From Ancylomarina longa (GTDB lineage: Bacteria > Bacteroidota > Bacteroidia > Bacteroidales > Marinifilaceae), in the NCBI RefSeq assembly GCF_003996985.1, contig NZ_RJJX01000012.1:1-64000 (forward strand): a DNA stretch of 64,000 bases, in the 5' to 3' direction. This document shows positions 7,825-16,982 of the stretch, piece after piece. The stretch's first letter is position 1, and every line of letters begins with the position of its first letter. A program made the translations under genes and the position numbers. The notes under the pieces are model-generated. The model was not told the origin of the DNA and made no database searches. It was given only the letters and a program-made list of their open reading frames with translations.

Positions 7825-10800
7825 TTGAAAAGCCGAATCCTACTCATATTGCTGTTTTTATTTACAGCAAATTGCTTTGCTCAAATGCAGAACAATTTGA
7901 GGAGTAAGTATATATCTGTTCGTAAGGATAGTATTGCATTGGATTCTTTATTGATATTGCCTGCAAGCGTAAAAGTATTTCATCAACAGCGAGAGGTGGA
8001 TAAGAGTTGGTACCGGATAGATCCCGGTAAGGGCATATTGATTCCATCGGAGGAATTAAAACGATTGGGAGATTCGGCTCGAATTGTCTACCGGATTTAC
8101 CCTTTTAATGTTTTGAAGCCTATATATCAGCGGGATTTATCGCAATTGAATCTCGCCGGAAGTAGTGCAAGTCCTCGAATTTACTCGCTTGATCATTCCT
8201 CCGATAGAATTGGCATACTGGGGAATGGACAATTGGAAAAGCAAGGCAATTACTCTCGTGCTATTTCTTTTGGGAATAATCAGGATGTGGTGGTGAATTC
8301 CAATCTGAATTTGCAATTATCGGGAAAGCTTTCGGATGATGTGAACATTTTGGCCGCTATGTCGGATAATAATATTCCCATTCAACCTGATGGAAATACC
8401 CAAACTATTCAGGATTTCGATAGAATCTATATCAAGCTTTACGATGAAACCAAAGAACTTACTCTGGGGGATTATGAGCTCGAATCGCCTACGGGAAAGT
8501 ACATGCGTTTTTATAAAAAAGTGCAGGGAGGTAGATTTTCGGGTTTGATCGTCAAAGGCAAAAAAAGCGGCAATGAATTAAAATCTACTATTAGTGCCTC
8601 TATCGCAAAAGGAAAATTTAACAGACTGGAGATGCCTGGTTCGGAAGGAGTGCAAGGTCCCTATCGATTGACTGGCGCGAATGGGGAGACCTATATAATT
8701 GTTTTGTCCGGATCGGAGAAGGTGTTTGTAGATGGAAAACGTTTGGTAAGAGGGGAGAAGAACGATTATGTGATTAATTACAATACGGCGGAGTTGACCT
8801 TTACTACCAATCAGCCAATTACCCGAAATACCAGAATTGTGGTGGAGTTTGAGTATTCGGAAGAAAACTATGCTCGTTACCTTCTTTTCAACAGCAACGA
8901 ATACAAGACGAAAGCCGGTAAAATCTGGTTCAATTTTTATCAGGAACAGGATAGTAAGAATCAAAGTATTGATCAGGCTTTGAGTGATGAAAACAAACAG
9001 CTGCTTGCAAGCGTTGGCGATCAGTTGAATTTGGCTCGTGTTCCTAATGTGCAGCAGGTTGAATATTCTAATGATTTTGTGTTATATCGAAAAATAACGA
9101 AACAGATAGATGAGCAGCAATACGAAGTATATGAATATTCTACCAATGCAGATAGTGCCATTTATCGGGTGAATTTTTCTTTCGTGGGAAGTAGTAAAGG
9201 AAATTACAGGCAAGTAAATTCTGCCACCAACGGAAGGGTTTATGAATGGGTGAATCCGGTAAACGGTATTTTGCAAGGAGATTTTGAGCCAATAGTACAG
9301 TTAATAGCCCCGCAAAAACAGCAGATGATGACTTTGGGTGCCGATTATCATTTGAATAGAAATCTGAGTACCCGAATGGAGTTGGCATGGAGTAATAGGG
9401 ATGTAAATACCTTTTCTGCTTTGGATGATAGCGATAATCAGGGACTGGCGGTAGATTTTTCTATTCAAAAGAAGAGTGCTTTTGCAGATACCGTAAAGCA
9501 GATGAAGAGCACTTTTCGTTATCATCATATCCAGAAAGAGTTTGAGGCGATAGAGAATTTCAGAACTGTGGAATTTGAAAGAGATTGGAATATTTCTGCA
9601 TCGCTGATGGATTTGGATGAGGATTACTATTCCCTGCAGAATGCGTTTTCGAATGAAAATTGGGGAGCTGTAAGTTACGAAATAGCCTTCCTGCAGAAAG
9701 CCTCTGCTTATCAAGGATTAAAACATGGTGTATATCTAAATTACGATAAAAAAAGATGGACGATGAAGTTCTCGGGAAATGCTTTAACAACGGATCAGGA
9801 GCAGTTGAAGAGTAAATTTTATCGCCACAGCCTGAATACTTCTTATGCCTTATCTTTTGTAAAAATTGGAGTGGAAACCGAAAATGAAAACAATAGATGG
9901 GAGCAAAAGGAATCCGGACTGTTACAGCCGAATAGCTTTTCCTTTTATTCCTACAAGTTTTTTATTGCCAGCAGAGATTCTGCTATCAATACCTTTCAGG
10001 TCTATTATCGTAAGCGAAAAGATTTTTTGCCGGAGAAGAAAGATTTAAAGGCACAAAGTGAGTCGCAGGATTTTGGTGCGGAATTTTGGCTGAAAAAGAA
10101 TCGAAACAATCAACTTAAAGTAGAAACGGTTTACCGCAAGCTGTCCATATTGGACGATAGCTATACGGATGAAAAACCCGAAAATACATTTCTCGGCAAA
10201 CTGGAGCATCAGGCTCGAATCGCCAAAGGATTGCTGCAATCTTCTACTTATTACGAACTGGGATCGGGATTGGAAAGCGAGATGGAATTTGCTTATGTGG
10301 AGGTGAATGCCGGACAGGGCGTTTATCGTTGGTCGGATTACAATGGCAACGATATAAAGGAGCTAAACGAATTTGAAATCGCCAGCTTTAAGGATGAGGC
10401 CAGGTACATTAGGGTGGCTACCAGCACCAATAATTACCAAAAAGTATATACCAGCGAATTCCGACAGATCTTTTATCTGCGCTTAAAGCACTTAAAATCG
10501 AAAAGGAAAGTAGTGGGCTTTCTGTCGCGTTTTAGCAATCGTTTTGCTTATCGGATATCGCGAAAAAGTTTGAATAATGATTTTAACCTTTATGCCAACC
10601 CTTTTCGTTCCCGCGCAACAAATGATCAGCTGCTAACGGTTCATTCCAGTTTTCAGAATACCTTGTCGTATAAAAAGGCTAAATCGCCAACCAGTTGGGA
10701 TGTGATTCATTTAAGCAGTGACAGTAAACAGTTGCTCACACAAGGATTTGAAAGACGCAAGTTTAATCAGGATGGTTTTCGCCTGAACTGGAAAATTGGA

Positions 10801-11280
10801 AATTCAAATTTGCTTACCAACAGGATAGATTGGAGTGAGAAGCGTCTGGCAAATGAATTTTTTACCGATAAGGATTACCAATTAAAGGAGCTGAAGAATG
10901 AACTGAAACTTAAATTTCAGGCAACGCTTGCTTTTCAGTTTGGATTGAATTATACCTATCAGCAAAAGGAGAACCATTTGGGTACAGAGCAATCTACTAC
11001 GCACAATATTGGCGCCGATTGTAATTATGCTTTCGACAAATCGGGCAAGTTGATGGCCAGTATTAATTTTTTGAATATCGATTTCAATGCCGATTCCAAT
11101 ACTTCTGTGGCTTACGAGATGCTGGAAGGGTTCCTGCCCGGGAAAAATGCCAGTTGGAACCTGGGATACAATCAGCAATTGTCTAAAATCTTTCAATTGA
11201 ATATTACCTATAATGGCAGACAAAGCGAGGGTGGTAAAACCATTCATGTGGGGAGTATGGAGGTGAGAGCTTATTTTTAG
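7825..11280 (+). CDS. Large predicted outer-membrane beta-barrel protein, function unknown
   Basis: I do not recognise a characterised family. The 1151-residue protein begins with a clear signal peptide (hydrophobic core about residues 5-17, ending CFAQ). The start is TTG at 7825; no ATG precedes the signal sequence in frame. Residues about 25-130 look like a small globular N-terminal region. From about 150 on there are alternating aromatic and polar strands, many NxxL and YxY patterns, and a final aromatic residue (ending EVRAYF), all typical of a large outer-membrane barrel. Segments such as NNIPIQPDGNTQ and FDRIYIKLYD are shared, to my memory, with uncharacterised Bacteroidota proteins. 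It is neither TonB-dependent (no plug signature) nor SprA. It stands alone, divergent from waaA. Confidence 0.6.
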   Translation: MKSRILLILLFLFTANCFAQMQNNLRSKYISVRKDSIALDSLLILPASVKVFHQQREVDKSWYRIDPGKGILIPSEELKRLGDSARIVYRIYPFNVLKPIYQRDLSQLNLAGSSASPRIYSLDHSSDRIGILGNGQLEKQGNYSRAISFGNNQDVVVNSNLNLQLSGKLSDDVNILAAMSDNNIPIQPDGNTQTIQDFDRIYIKLYDETKELTLGDYELESPTGKYMRFYKKVQGGRFSGLIVKGKKSGNELKSTISASIAKGKFNRLEMPGSEGVQGPYRLTGANGETYIIVLSGSEKVFVDGKRLVRGEKNDYVINYNTAELTFTTNQPITRNTRIVVEFEYSEENYARYLLFNSNEYKTKAGKIWFNFYQEQDSKNQSIDQALSDENKQLLASVGDQLNLARVPNVQQVEYSNDFVLYRKITKQIDEQQYEVYEYSTNADSAIYRVNFSFVGSSKGNYRQVNSATNGRVYEWVNPVNGILQGDFEPIVQLIAPQKQQMMTLGADYHLNRNLSTRMELAWSNRDVNTFSALDDSDNQGLAVDFSIQKKSAFADTVKQMKSTFRYHHIQKEFEAIENFRTVEFERDWNISASLMDLDEDYYSLQNAFSNENWGAVSYEIAFLQKASAYQGLKHGVYLNYDKKRWTMKFSGNALTTDQEQLKSKFYRHSLNTSYALSFVKIGVETENENNRWEQKESGLLQPNSFSFYSYKFFIASRDSAINTFQVYYRKRKDFLPEKKDLKAQSESQDFGAEFWLKKNRNNQLKVETVYRKLSILDDSYTDEKPENTFLGKLEHQARIAKGLLQSSTYYELGSGLESEMEFAYVEVNAGQGVYRWSDYNGNDIKELNEFEIASFKDEARYIRVATSTNNYQKVYTSEFRQIFYLRLKHLKSKRKVVGFLSRFSNRFAYRISRKSLNNDFNLYANPFRSRATNDQLLTVHSSFQNTLSYKKAKSPTSWDVIHLSSDSKQLLTQGFERRKFNQDGFRLNWKIGNSNLLTNRIDWSEKRLANEFFTDKDYQLKELKNELKLKFQATLAFQFGLNYTYQQKENHLGTEQSTTHNIGADCNYAFDKSGKLMASINFLNIDFNADSNTSVAYEMLEGFLPGKNASWNLGYNQQLSKIFQLNITYNGRQSEGGKTIHVGSMEVRAYF

Positions 11281-11734
11281 GCAGGCTACATTTGGTGCAG
11301 TTATTTCGAAAAGATAAGGAGTGAAGTATCCAATAAGTTGAAGTTGGTTTCTCCTATATCGCCGGGAGCTTATATAAAACGACTGTACGATTGGAATGGA
11401 AGCTTTCTTGAGAGTTTCGGCAGATAAAAATTTTATCCCGGCTCTTAAATACTATGATGAAATGAATAGTGCCGATAGATCATTGAACTACTACGGAATG
11501 TTATTGTATTAATTCACTCACATATTTAAATAATTGATCCAATAATCAGATAAAAACTTTATCCAGACAGGATAAATGATAATCCCGATAGAGTACGACA
11601 ATATAATAATGGATATAAACATTGTGTTGTTAGTAGTTGACAATATCCCGATTAATTGTGTTGTTAAGTTGTCGGTATTTATTAATTTAGAGGGAAATAA
11701 TAACAGGGTAATATTTCCCTAAAAATTGATTTTA
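11281..11734. other. Intergenic region with possible gene remnants
   Basis: About 450 bp between the barrel gene and the coiled-coil gene. Two short open stretches look protein-like: one ending near 11427 (reads SPGAYIKRLYDWNGSF) and one at 11396-11512 (38 codons, including FIPALKYYDEM). They are in different frames, which could mean a decayed gene, but I cannot name it. No strong terminator or promoter was found. Confidence 0.3.
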
Positions 11735-12409
11735 ATGGATAAAAGAACCAATGCCCGTTACAATGCCCTACGACAGGTTATGTTGACTTTAAAGAATAAT
11801 CAGGAGAAGTATAAAAGTATTTCTATGCTGGTGAAAACAGTGCTCGATTTAGAACAAAGAGTTCTGAAAATAGAGTCCTTAATTGAGAAACGACAGAGTA
11901 TTCCTCGCAAACCATCCGGAAATAAAAATTTGGCGCAGCAAGAACTGGTAGATGCAGCTCACCAGGTGGGTAGTGTTTTAAAAGCTTATGCGTTTATCAG
12001 CAAAAAGCAGAATATCCGGACTTATTTAATTACTTCAAAAAGTGAGCTAAGCGAGAAATTGCCTCAGCTACGTTTGCTGGATTATGCGAAGAATCTATTG
12101 GAATTGATAAAGCCCATCTTTAAAGAATTACAAGAGTTTGGTTTAACGCAAGAGATGAAACATGAGTTGAAGCTTAAAATACATCAGTTCGAAAAGTTGA
12201 TGACAGAACCTCGCCAGCTGATTTCGGAAAGACATACGACCATTTTGATGTTGAAAGTGGAGATCGCGGAAGCGTATCAGATTTTAAAAAACCAAGTCGA
12301 TCCTTTAATGGAATTATTGAAAGAGGATAAGGAGTTTTATCTATCGTATAAATCGGCCCGAATGATTGTGGATCCGGCTACAAGGAAACGAGTTGGAAAA
12401 GAGCTTTAA
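11735..12409 (+). CDS. Hypothetical coiled-coil protein
   Basis: Unrecognised protein of 224 residues from the ATG at 11735. An in-frame TTG lies 9 nt earlier, but the ATG is the better start. It has no signal peptide or membrane segment. The composition (many K, L, E and Q) and heptad-like spacing suggest long helices or coiled coils, especially residues 20-60 and 130-200. The C-terminus contains YKSARMIVDPATRKRVGKEL. It lies 136 bp upstream of the HAD hydrolase gene on the same strand; no functional link is evident. Confidence 0.55.
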   Translation: MDKRTNARYNALRQVMLTLKNNQEKYKSISMLVKTVLDLEQRVLKIESLIEKRQSIPRKPSGNKNLAQQELVDAAHQVGSVLKAYAFISKKQNIRTYLITSKSELSEKLPQLRLLDYAKNLLELIKPIFKELQEFGLTQEMKHELKLKIHQFEKLMTEPRQLISERHTTILMLKVEIAEAYQILKNQVDPLMELLKEDKEFYLSYKSARMIVDPATRKRVGKEL

Positions 12410-12545
12410 AGATGATAATACGATGGGTCGATTTTAAGTATTGTATCTGCTAACAGATTGAATATTTACATTACAATTCAACATCCATCTCCGAACAATT
12501 GTCGGCATAAAAATGTAATTTTAGCACTTGTTGTAATCATGGTGT

Positions 12546-13418
12546 ATGGCTGATAAAATAAAAATTGTTGTTACTGATTTAGATGGAACCTTACTTCCAT
12601 CGCGTGGAGAAGTGAGTAAAAAAAACTACGAATGCCTCGAAGGTTTAGGGCAGGAGCAAATCATCCGTGTAATTGCTACTGGTCGTACTTTATATTCTGC
12701 CTTGGCCGTTTTGCCCGAAGACTTTCCTATTGACTATCTGATTTTTTCTTCGGGAGCCGGAATCATGAAATGGGAAAACAAAGAGTTGATATATTCGCAG
12801 CAGCTGGAAGCAGGAGAAGTGTATGAATTAGCTGAAATTTTGATGAAGCAGGAGGTCGATTTTATGATTTTAGATCCAATACCTCTGAATCATCAGTTTT
12901 GGTATTATCAAAGTGGTAAAAAAAATCCGGATTTTGATAGAAGATTAAGTCTCTACAAGCAATTTGCTACTCCTATTGGAAAAATGGAAGATAGCAGGAG
13001 AGATGCTTGCCAGATCCTGGTTATCCTGCCGAATAAGGTGGATGGCTTTGAAGAATTAAAAACTAAATTCCAGGATATAAAAATTATAAGAGCCACCTCT
13101 CCACTCGATCACGAATCCATTTGGATGGAGATTTTTCCGATACATATTTCTAAAGGGTTTGGATGCCAGTGGTTGTGCAATCATTTGGAGGTGTCGAGAG
13201 AGGAATCAATAGTTGTTGGTAATGATTATAACGATATTGATTTATTAGAATGGGGCAAATATGCTTTTGTGGTAGAAAATGCCCCACAGGAATTAAAATT
13301 GAAATATCCACTCACCAAAAATGTAATAAACGATGGATTTGCTTATGCCGTGGAAAAAGTATTAGGCAAGGATTCTATCCGCCTTACATCGCAGCAAGCA
13401 AGAGATCGATATCTTTAG
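12546..13418 (+). CDS. HAD-superfamily Cof-type sugar-phosphate phosphatase
   Basis: A cytosolic phosphatase of the Cof/YidA (HAD IIB) group, acting on small phosphorylated metabolites. Motif I is TDLDGT near the N-terminus, with the nucleophile Asp and acid Asp two residues apart. Motif II Thr is in ATGRT, the C2-type cap lies in the middle, the motif III lysine is in SKGFG, and motif IV is VGNDYNDIDLL. The 290-residue length is usual. The substrate cannot be predicted. Its last 35 bp overlap the end of the convergent alanine dehydrogenase gene. Confidence 0.85.
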   Translation: MADKIKIVVTDLDGTLLPSRGEVSKKNYECLEGLGQEQIIRVIATGRTLYSALAVLPEDFPIDYLIFSSGAGIMKWENKELIYSQQLEAGEVYELAEILMKQEVDFMILDPIPLNHQFWYYQSGKKNPDFDRRLSLYKQFATPIGKMEDSRRDACQILVILPNKVDGFEELKTKFQDIKIIRATSPLDHESIWMEIFPIHISKGFGCQWLCNHLEVSREESIVVGNDYNDIDLLEWGKYAFVVENAPQELKLKYPLTKNVINDGFAYAVEKVLGKDSIRLTSQQARDRYL

Positions 13419-14607
13419 CAAGTATTCCAAAGGTATTTCCTAAACGCTGATTGGTAAGTATTCCACGATACAAATAAGTGCCATGTCTCATGCCTTTATC
13501 GCGCTTAATAAATTGTAGCACCCCACCGTTTTGACCAACATTAAGTAATAATGGAGCACAAATATTGCTCAAGGCTAAGGATGCAGTTCTGGATACATGT
13601 GATGGAACATTGGGAACACAATAATGAATAACGCCGTGCTTTTTATAAATAGGATCCTGATGAGTGGTCATCATAGAAGTTTCAAAGCAGCCACCTTCGT
13701 CTATGCTTAGATCGATGATTAAGGATCCCGGCTTCATGATTTGTACCATTTCCTCGCTTACCATGAATCCGGCATTTTCTCGTTCTCCACGTACCGCACC
13801 GATCACCACATCTGCTGAAGCAAGCGCTTTCTCCAAGACCTGGGGGTGGAAGATAGAAGTAAATACCCGATGACCTAAATGATTCTCCAAACGTCGCAAT
13901 CGGTAGATGGAGTCGTCGAATACTTTAACCATTGCACCCAATCCTAAAGCCGATCGGGTGGCATATTCTGCAGCTGTTCCTGCGCCTAAAATGATAATTT
14001 CAGTAGGTGTGATTCCGGTAACACCACCAAGCATTACGCCTTTTCCTCCGTGGGCTTTACTCAGGTATTCTCCGGCGATCATGATGGAGGATATACCTGC
14101 TATTTCGCTCATTGAACGCACTACCGGAAAGAAATTATCCTCATCCTTAATCAGTTCTAAGGCAATTGCAGTTACCTTTTTTTGCATCAGCTTCCGGATA
14201 TTCCCACCACACTGACTCTTGATCTGTAATGCCGAAAACAGGATTTGATTTCCCTTGAGCATGTCTATTTCGCTATTCGATAAAGGGGAGACTTGCAATA
14301 TCATATCGCATTGGTAAATCTCCTTTTTCTCATTCATAATCATAGCGCCATTTTCACTGTATTCTTTATCGGAGTAGTTGGAAGCCAATCCAGCACCTCG
14401 TTCCAAGAGAACTTCATGTCCGTTGTTTACCAATATCTCTACAGATTGAGGAGTAAGGCAGATTCGATTTTCGCCTCTGTATTCTTCCTTTGGAATACCT
14501 ATGCTTAGCTGCTTGCGTTTGCTTTCTATTTCCAACATTTCCTCTTTAGGGTGATAAAATTCATGTCCTAATGGAAATTTCTTTGATTCTTCACTTAATG
14601 ACGCCAT
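13384..14607 (-). CDS. ald: Alanine dehydrogenase
   Basis: Catalyses reversible NAD-dependent oxidative deamination of L-alanine to pyruvate and ammonia. The 407 residues contain the AlaDH/PNT N-terminal domain (GIPKEEYRGENRICLTP, residues about 38-54) and the NAD-binding Rossmann domain with IILGAGTAAEYA. A catalytic-region histidine and aspartate lie beyond it. The N-terminus has about 35 extra residues before the AlaDH fold, as in the Bacteroidota variant often annotated as alanine dehydrogenase; this branch is divergent from the Bacillus enzyme, so the substrate is by family. It is convergent with, and overlaps by 35 bp, the HAD gene. Confidence 0.85.
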   Translation of the reverse strand: MASLSEESKKFPLGHEFYHPKEEMLEIESKRKQLSIGIPKEEYRGENRICLTPQSVEILVNNGHEVLLERGAGLASNYSDKEYSENGAMIMNEKKEIYQCDMILQVSPLSNSEIDMLKGNQILFSALQIKSQCGGNIRKLMQKKVTAIALELIKDEDNFFPVVRSMSEIAGISSIMIAGEYLSKAHGGKGVMLGGVTGITPTEIIILGAGTAAEYATRSALGLGAMVKVFDDSIYRLRRLENHLGHRVFTSIFHPQVLEKALASADVVIGAVRGERENAGFMVSEEMVQIMKPGSLIIDLSIDEGGCFETSMMTTHQDPIYKKHGVIHYCVPNVPSHVSRTASLALSNICAPLLLNVGQNGGVLQFIKRDKGMRHGTYLYRGILTNQRLGNTFGILAKDIDLLLAAM

Positions 14608-14793
14608 ATGAAAAATTGTAATGTTAGACTATTGTGTGCTCCAAGGTAATTCATCTGTTTACAACAAATTTTTAAAACTATTTTTTCCTTATCCATGTAA
14701 ATATGTACTATCTGGAATTAGGGAATGTAGTTGGAGTGTAGCATTACAATTTAAGCAATTTTTTGCTTTTATTCCGATATAAAAATAGTGGGC

Positions 14794-15210
14794 TTATTGT
14801 ATGTTAAGGATTCTGGTACCATTGGCAGTTTCGCTAAAGTGAATAACAACAGTTTCTTTGGGTAATAGGCTTTCTATTTTTTCGGGCCATTCGATAAAAC
14901 ACATGGCATCGCTGTAAAAATAATCCTCATAACCAAAGTCGTATGCTTCTTCCTCCTCTTCGATCCTGTAAAAGTCAAAATGGTAAATAATGTGGTCGGT
15001 AGCACTATGATATTCGTTTACAATAGCAAAAGAAGGACTGTTCACACTATCCTGTACTCCAAGTTCTTCGCAGATTGCTTTTATAAAAGTTGTTTTTCCA
15101 ACTCCCATATCACCATACAAGGCAAATACTTTTTTATTGCCAACTAATTGAAGGAATTCTCTTGCAACAGCATGGATTTCTTCCAGGGAATTGATCTTTA
15201 ACGCTTTCAT
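14794..15210 (-). CDS. tsaE: tRNA threonylcarbamoyladenosine biosynthesis ATPase TsaE
   Basis: Small P-loop ATPase that works with TsaB and TsaD to make the t6A modification at position 37 of ANN-decoding tRNAs. The 138 residues contain the Walker A motif GDMGVGKTT (near residue 34), the family segment SPSFAIVNEY, and the HFDFYRIEEEEEAYDFG segment with Walker-B-like acidic residues. A typical IEWPE motif follows. Full-length for the family. It lies 17 nt downstream of porX and is probably co-transcribed with it, an arrangement I recall from other Bacteroidota. Confidence 0.93.
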   Translation of the reverse strand: MKALKINSLEEIHAVAREFLQLVGNKKVFALYGDMGVGKTTFIKAICEELGVQDSVNSPSFAIVNEYHSATDHIIYHFDFYRIEEEEEAYDFGYEDYFYSDAMCFIEWPEKIESLLPKETVVIHFSETANGTRILNIQ

Positions 15211-15227
15211 GTTTTACTACCGTTGTA

Positions 15228-16790
15228 TTAATTCTTGCGAGGACTAAGTGTTACCAACGGAATTATTACTTCTTCCAAGGAGATTCCTCCGTGCTGAAAG
15301 GTGTTTTTGTAATAGGAACTGTAATAATTAAAATTGTTTGGGTAAGCTAGAAAGTCTTCACCGGATGCAAAGATATAAGAAGAACTTACATTTACCTGCG
15401 GGAGAAGTGCTTTTCGCGGATCGGTAACTTCAAATACATCTTTAGGATTGTAATTTAGATTTTTTCCTTGCTTGTATCTTAAGTTGGTATTAGTTTGTCG
15501 GTCGCCAATTACCTTAATCGGATTTTGTACCCGAATGGAGCCATGGTCGGTTGTAATAATTAGTTTCACATTATTCTCAGCCAGTTTTTTAATCAATTCC
15601 AAAAGCATAGAATGTTCGAACCAGGAAAGTGTAAGGGAACGGTATGCAGATTCATCCGTTGCTAAATCGCGAATCATATCACTCTCGGTTCGGGCGTGAG
15701 AAAGCATATCTACAAAATTATATACGAAAACATTCAATGGGACGTCTAACAGAGACTTAATATTCTCAAGTATTTTTGCACCCATTTTTTCATTATTGAT
15801 TTTTTCGTAATGATAGTCGTAATCTTTATAGTGTCTTTTCAGTTGAAAACCAATGAAATCCTTTTCGTGGAGATTCTTGCTGCTCTCTTCATCTTCATTA
15901 ATCCAATGTTTGGGATGACGGGTTTGAATATCCAAAGGCATCAATCCGGAGAACATGGCATTTCGTGCATATTGGGTTGCGGTTGGCAGTATAGAGTAAT
16001 ACATCGCATCGTCTTCCAGTACAAAATAATTACTGATAACAGGATAAAGGGTTTGCCACTGATCGTAGCGCAAATTATCAATTAAAATAAGTGCAACTTT
16101 CTGACCTTTATCGAGCAAAGGATATACCTTCTCGCGAAATATATTTGTCGATAGTAATGGTTTGTTTTTCTCATCCGGATTAAGCCAGGAGAGATAGTTT
16201 TTCTTAATGAATCGGGCAAACAAGTTATTTGCTTCGGTTTTTTGCATGCGCAAGACTTCATCCATTCCAGAGTCCTCAATATTGGCGAGTTCCAATTCCC
16301 AAAATACCAATTTGCGATACAATTTCATCCAATCTTCAAAATCACGACAATCGTTAATCTCCATACCTAATTGTCCAAATCGAGATTGATAGGCTTGGGT
16401 TGTTTTTTCCGAGACCAATCTTTTCTTATCTACATTTTTTTTGATGGCGATGAGGATTTGCTTTGGATTTACCGGCTTGATGAGGTAGTCGGAAATTTGT
16501 TTGCCAATAGCTTCATCCATGATGTCTTCCTCCTCGCTTTTGGTTATCATTACCACGGGCAATGCCGAGTCTATTGATTTTATCTCCCCCAAGGCTTCGA
16601 GACCACTCATACCAGGCATATTTTCATCTAAGAATACCAAATCAAAATGCATACTTTTAACCATGTCTAAAGCATCAGGAGCATTATTACACGATTTTAC
16701 ATTATATCCTTTTTCCTGTAAAAAGATAAGATGTGGCTTTAATAAATCAATCTCATCATCAACCCAAAGTATACTTATCTCTTTCATCAT
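15228..16790 (-). CDS. porX: PorX: response regulator with PglZ phosphodiesterase domain
   Basis: Response regulator of the PorXY pathway controlling type IX secretion genes in Bacteroidota. The receiver domain occupies residues about 5-120, with the acidic DDE pocket near the N-terminus, the phospho-acceptor Asp near residue 55 (FLDENMPGMSG), the Thr/Ser switch in VMITKSEE and the conserved Lys in YLIKPVNP. The remaining 390 residues are a PglZ (alkaline phosphatase superfamily) domain with LILIDNLRYDQW, NFVDMLSHAR and a metal-binding ITTDHGS motif. There is no DNA-binding domain, as in known PorX. A second methionine gives an equivalent start. No PorY kinase is in the window. It is followed by tsaE. 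Confidence 0.92.
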   Translation of the reverse strand: MMKEISILWVDDEIDLLKPHLIFLQEKGYNVKSCNNAPDALDMVKSMHFDLVFLDENMPGMSGLEALGEIKSIDSALPVVMITKSEEEDIMDEAIGKQISDYLIKPVNPKQILIAIKKNVDKKRLVSEKTTQAYQSRFGQLGMEINDCRDFEDWMKLYRKLVFWELELANIEDSGMDEVLRMQKTEANNLFARFIKKNYLSWLNPDEKNKPLLSTNIFREKVYPLLDKGQKVALILIDNLRYDQWQTLYPVISNYFVLEDDAMYYSILPTATQYARNAMFSGLMPLDIQTRHPKHWINEDEESSKNLHEKDFIGFQLKRHYKDYDYHYEKINNEKMGAKILENIKSLLDVPLNVFVYNFVDMLSHARTESDMIRDLATDESAYRSLTLSWFEHSMLLELIKKLAENNVKLIITTDHGSIRVQNPIKVIGDRQTNTNLRYKQGKNLNYNPKDVFEVTDPRKALLPQVNVSSSYIFASGEDFLAYPNNFNYYSSYYKNTFQHGGISLEEVIIPLVTLSPRKN

Positions 16791-16982
16791 GATATTTTTT
16801 TGAAATATATAGTTCTGTCTGTTCGTGATATATATTATCCTATAGATTTTATCAGTGTAATCTGCGAGCTTATCCTAATAATTACATACATTTTACCCTA
16901 ATCGTCTTAAATTTTGGAAACACAAAATAAACGAAGAAACGTACTTAAGGTAACGATAGGGCGAGGTATTTATTTCATTCGT

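Noticed and set aside
8578-9790. Several minus-strand frames of 60-137 codons inside the large barrel gene
   Set aside because: They are antisense to a continuous 1151-codon gene with signal peptide and consistent codon use.
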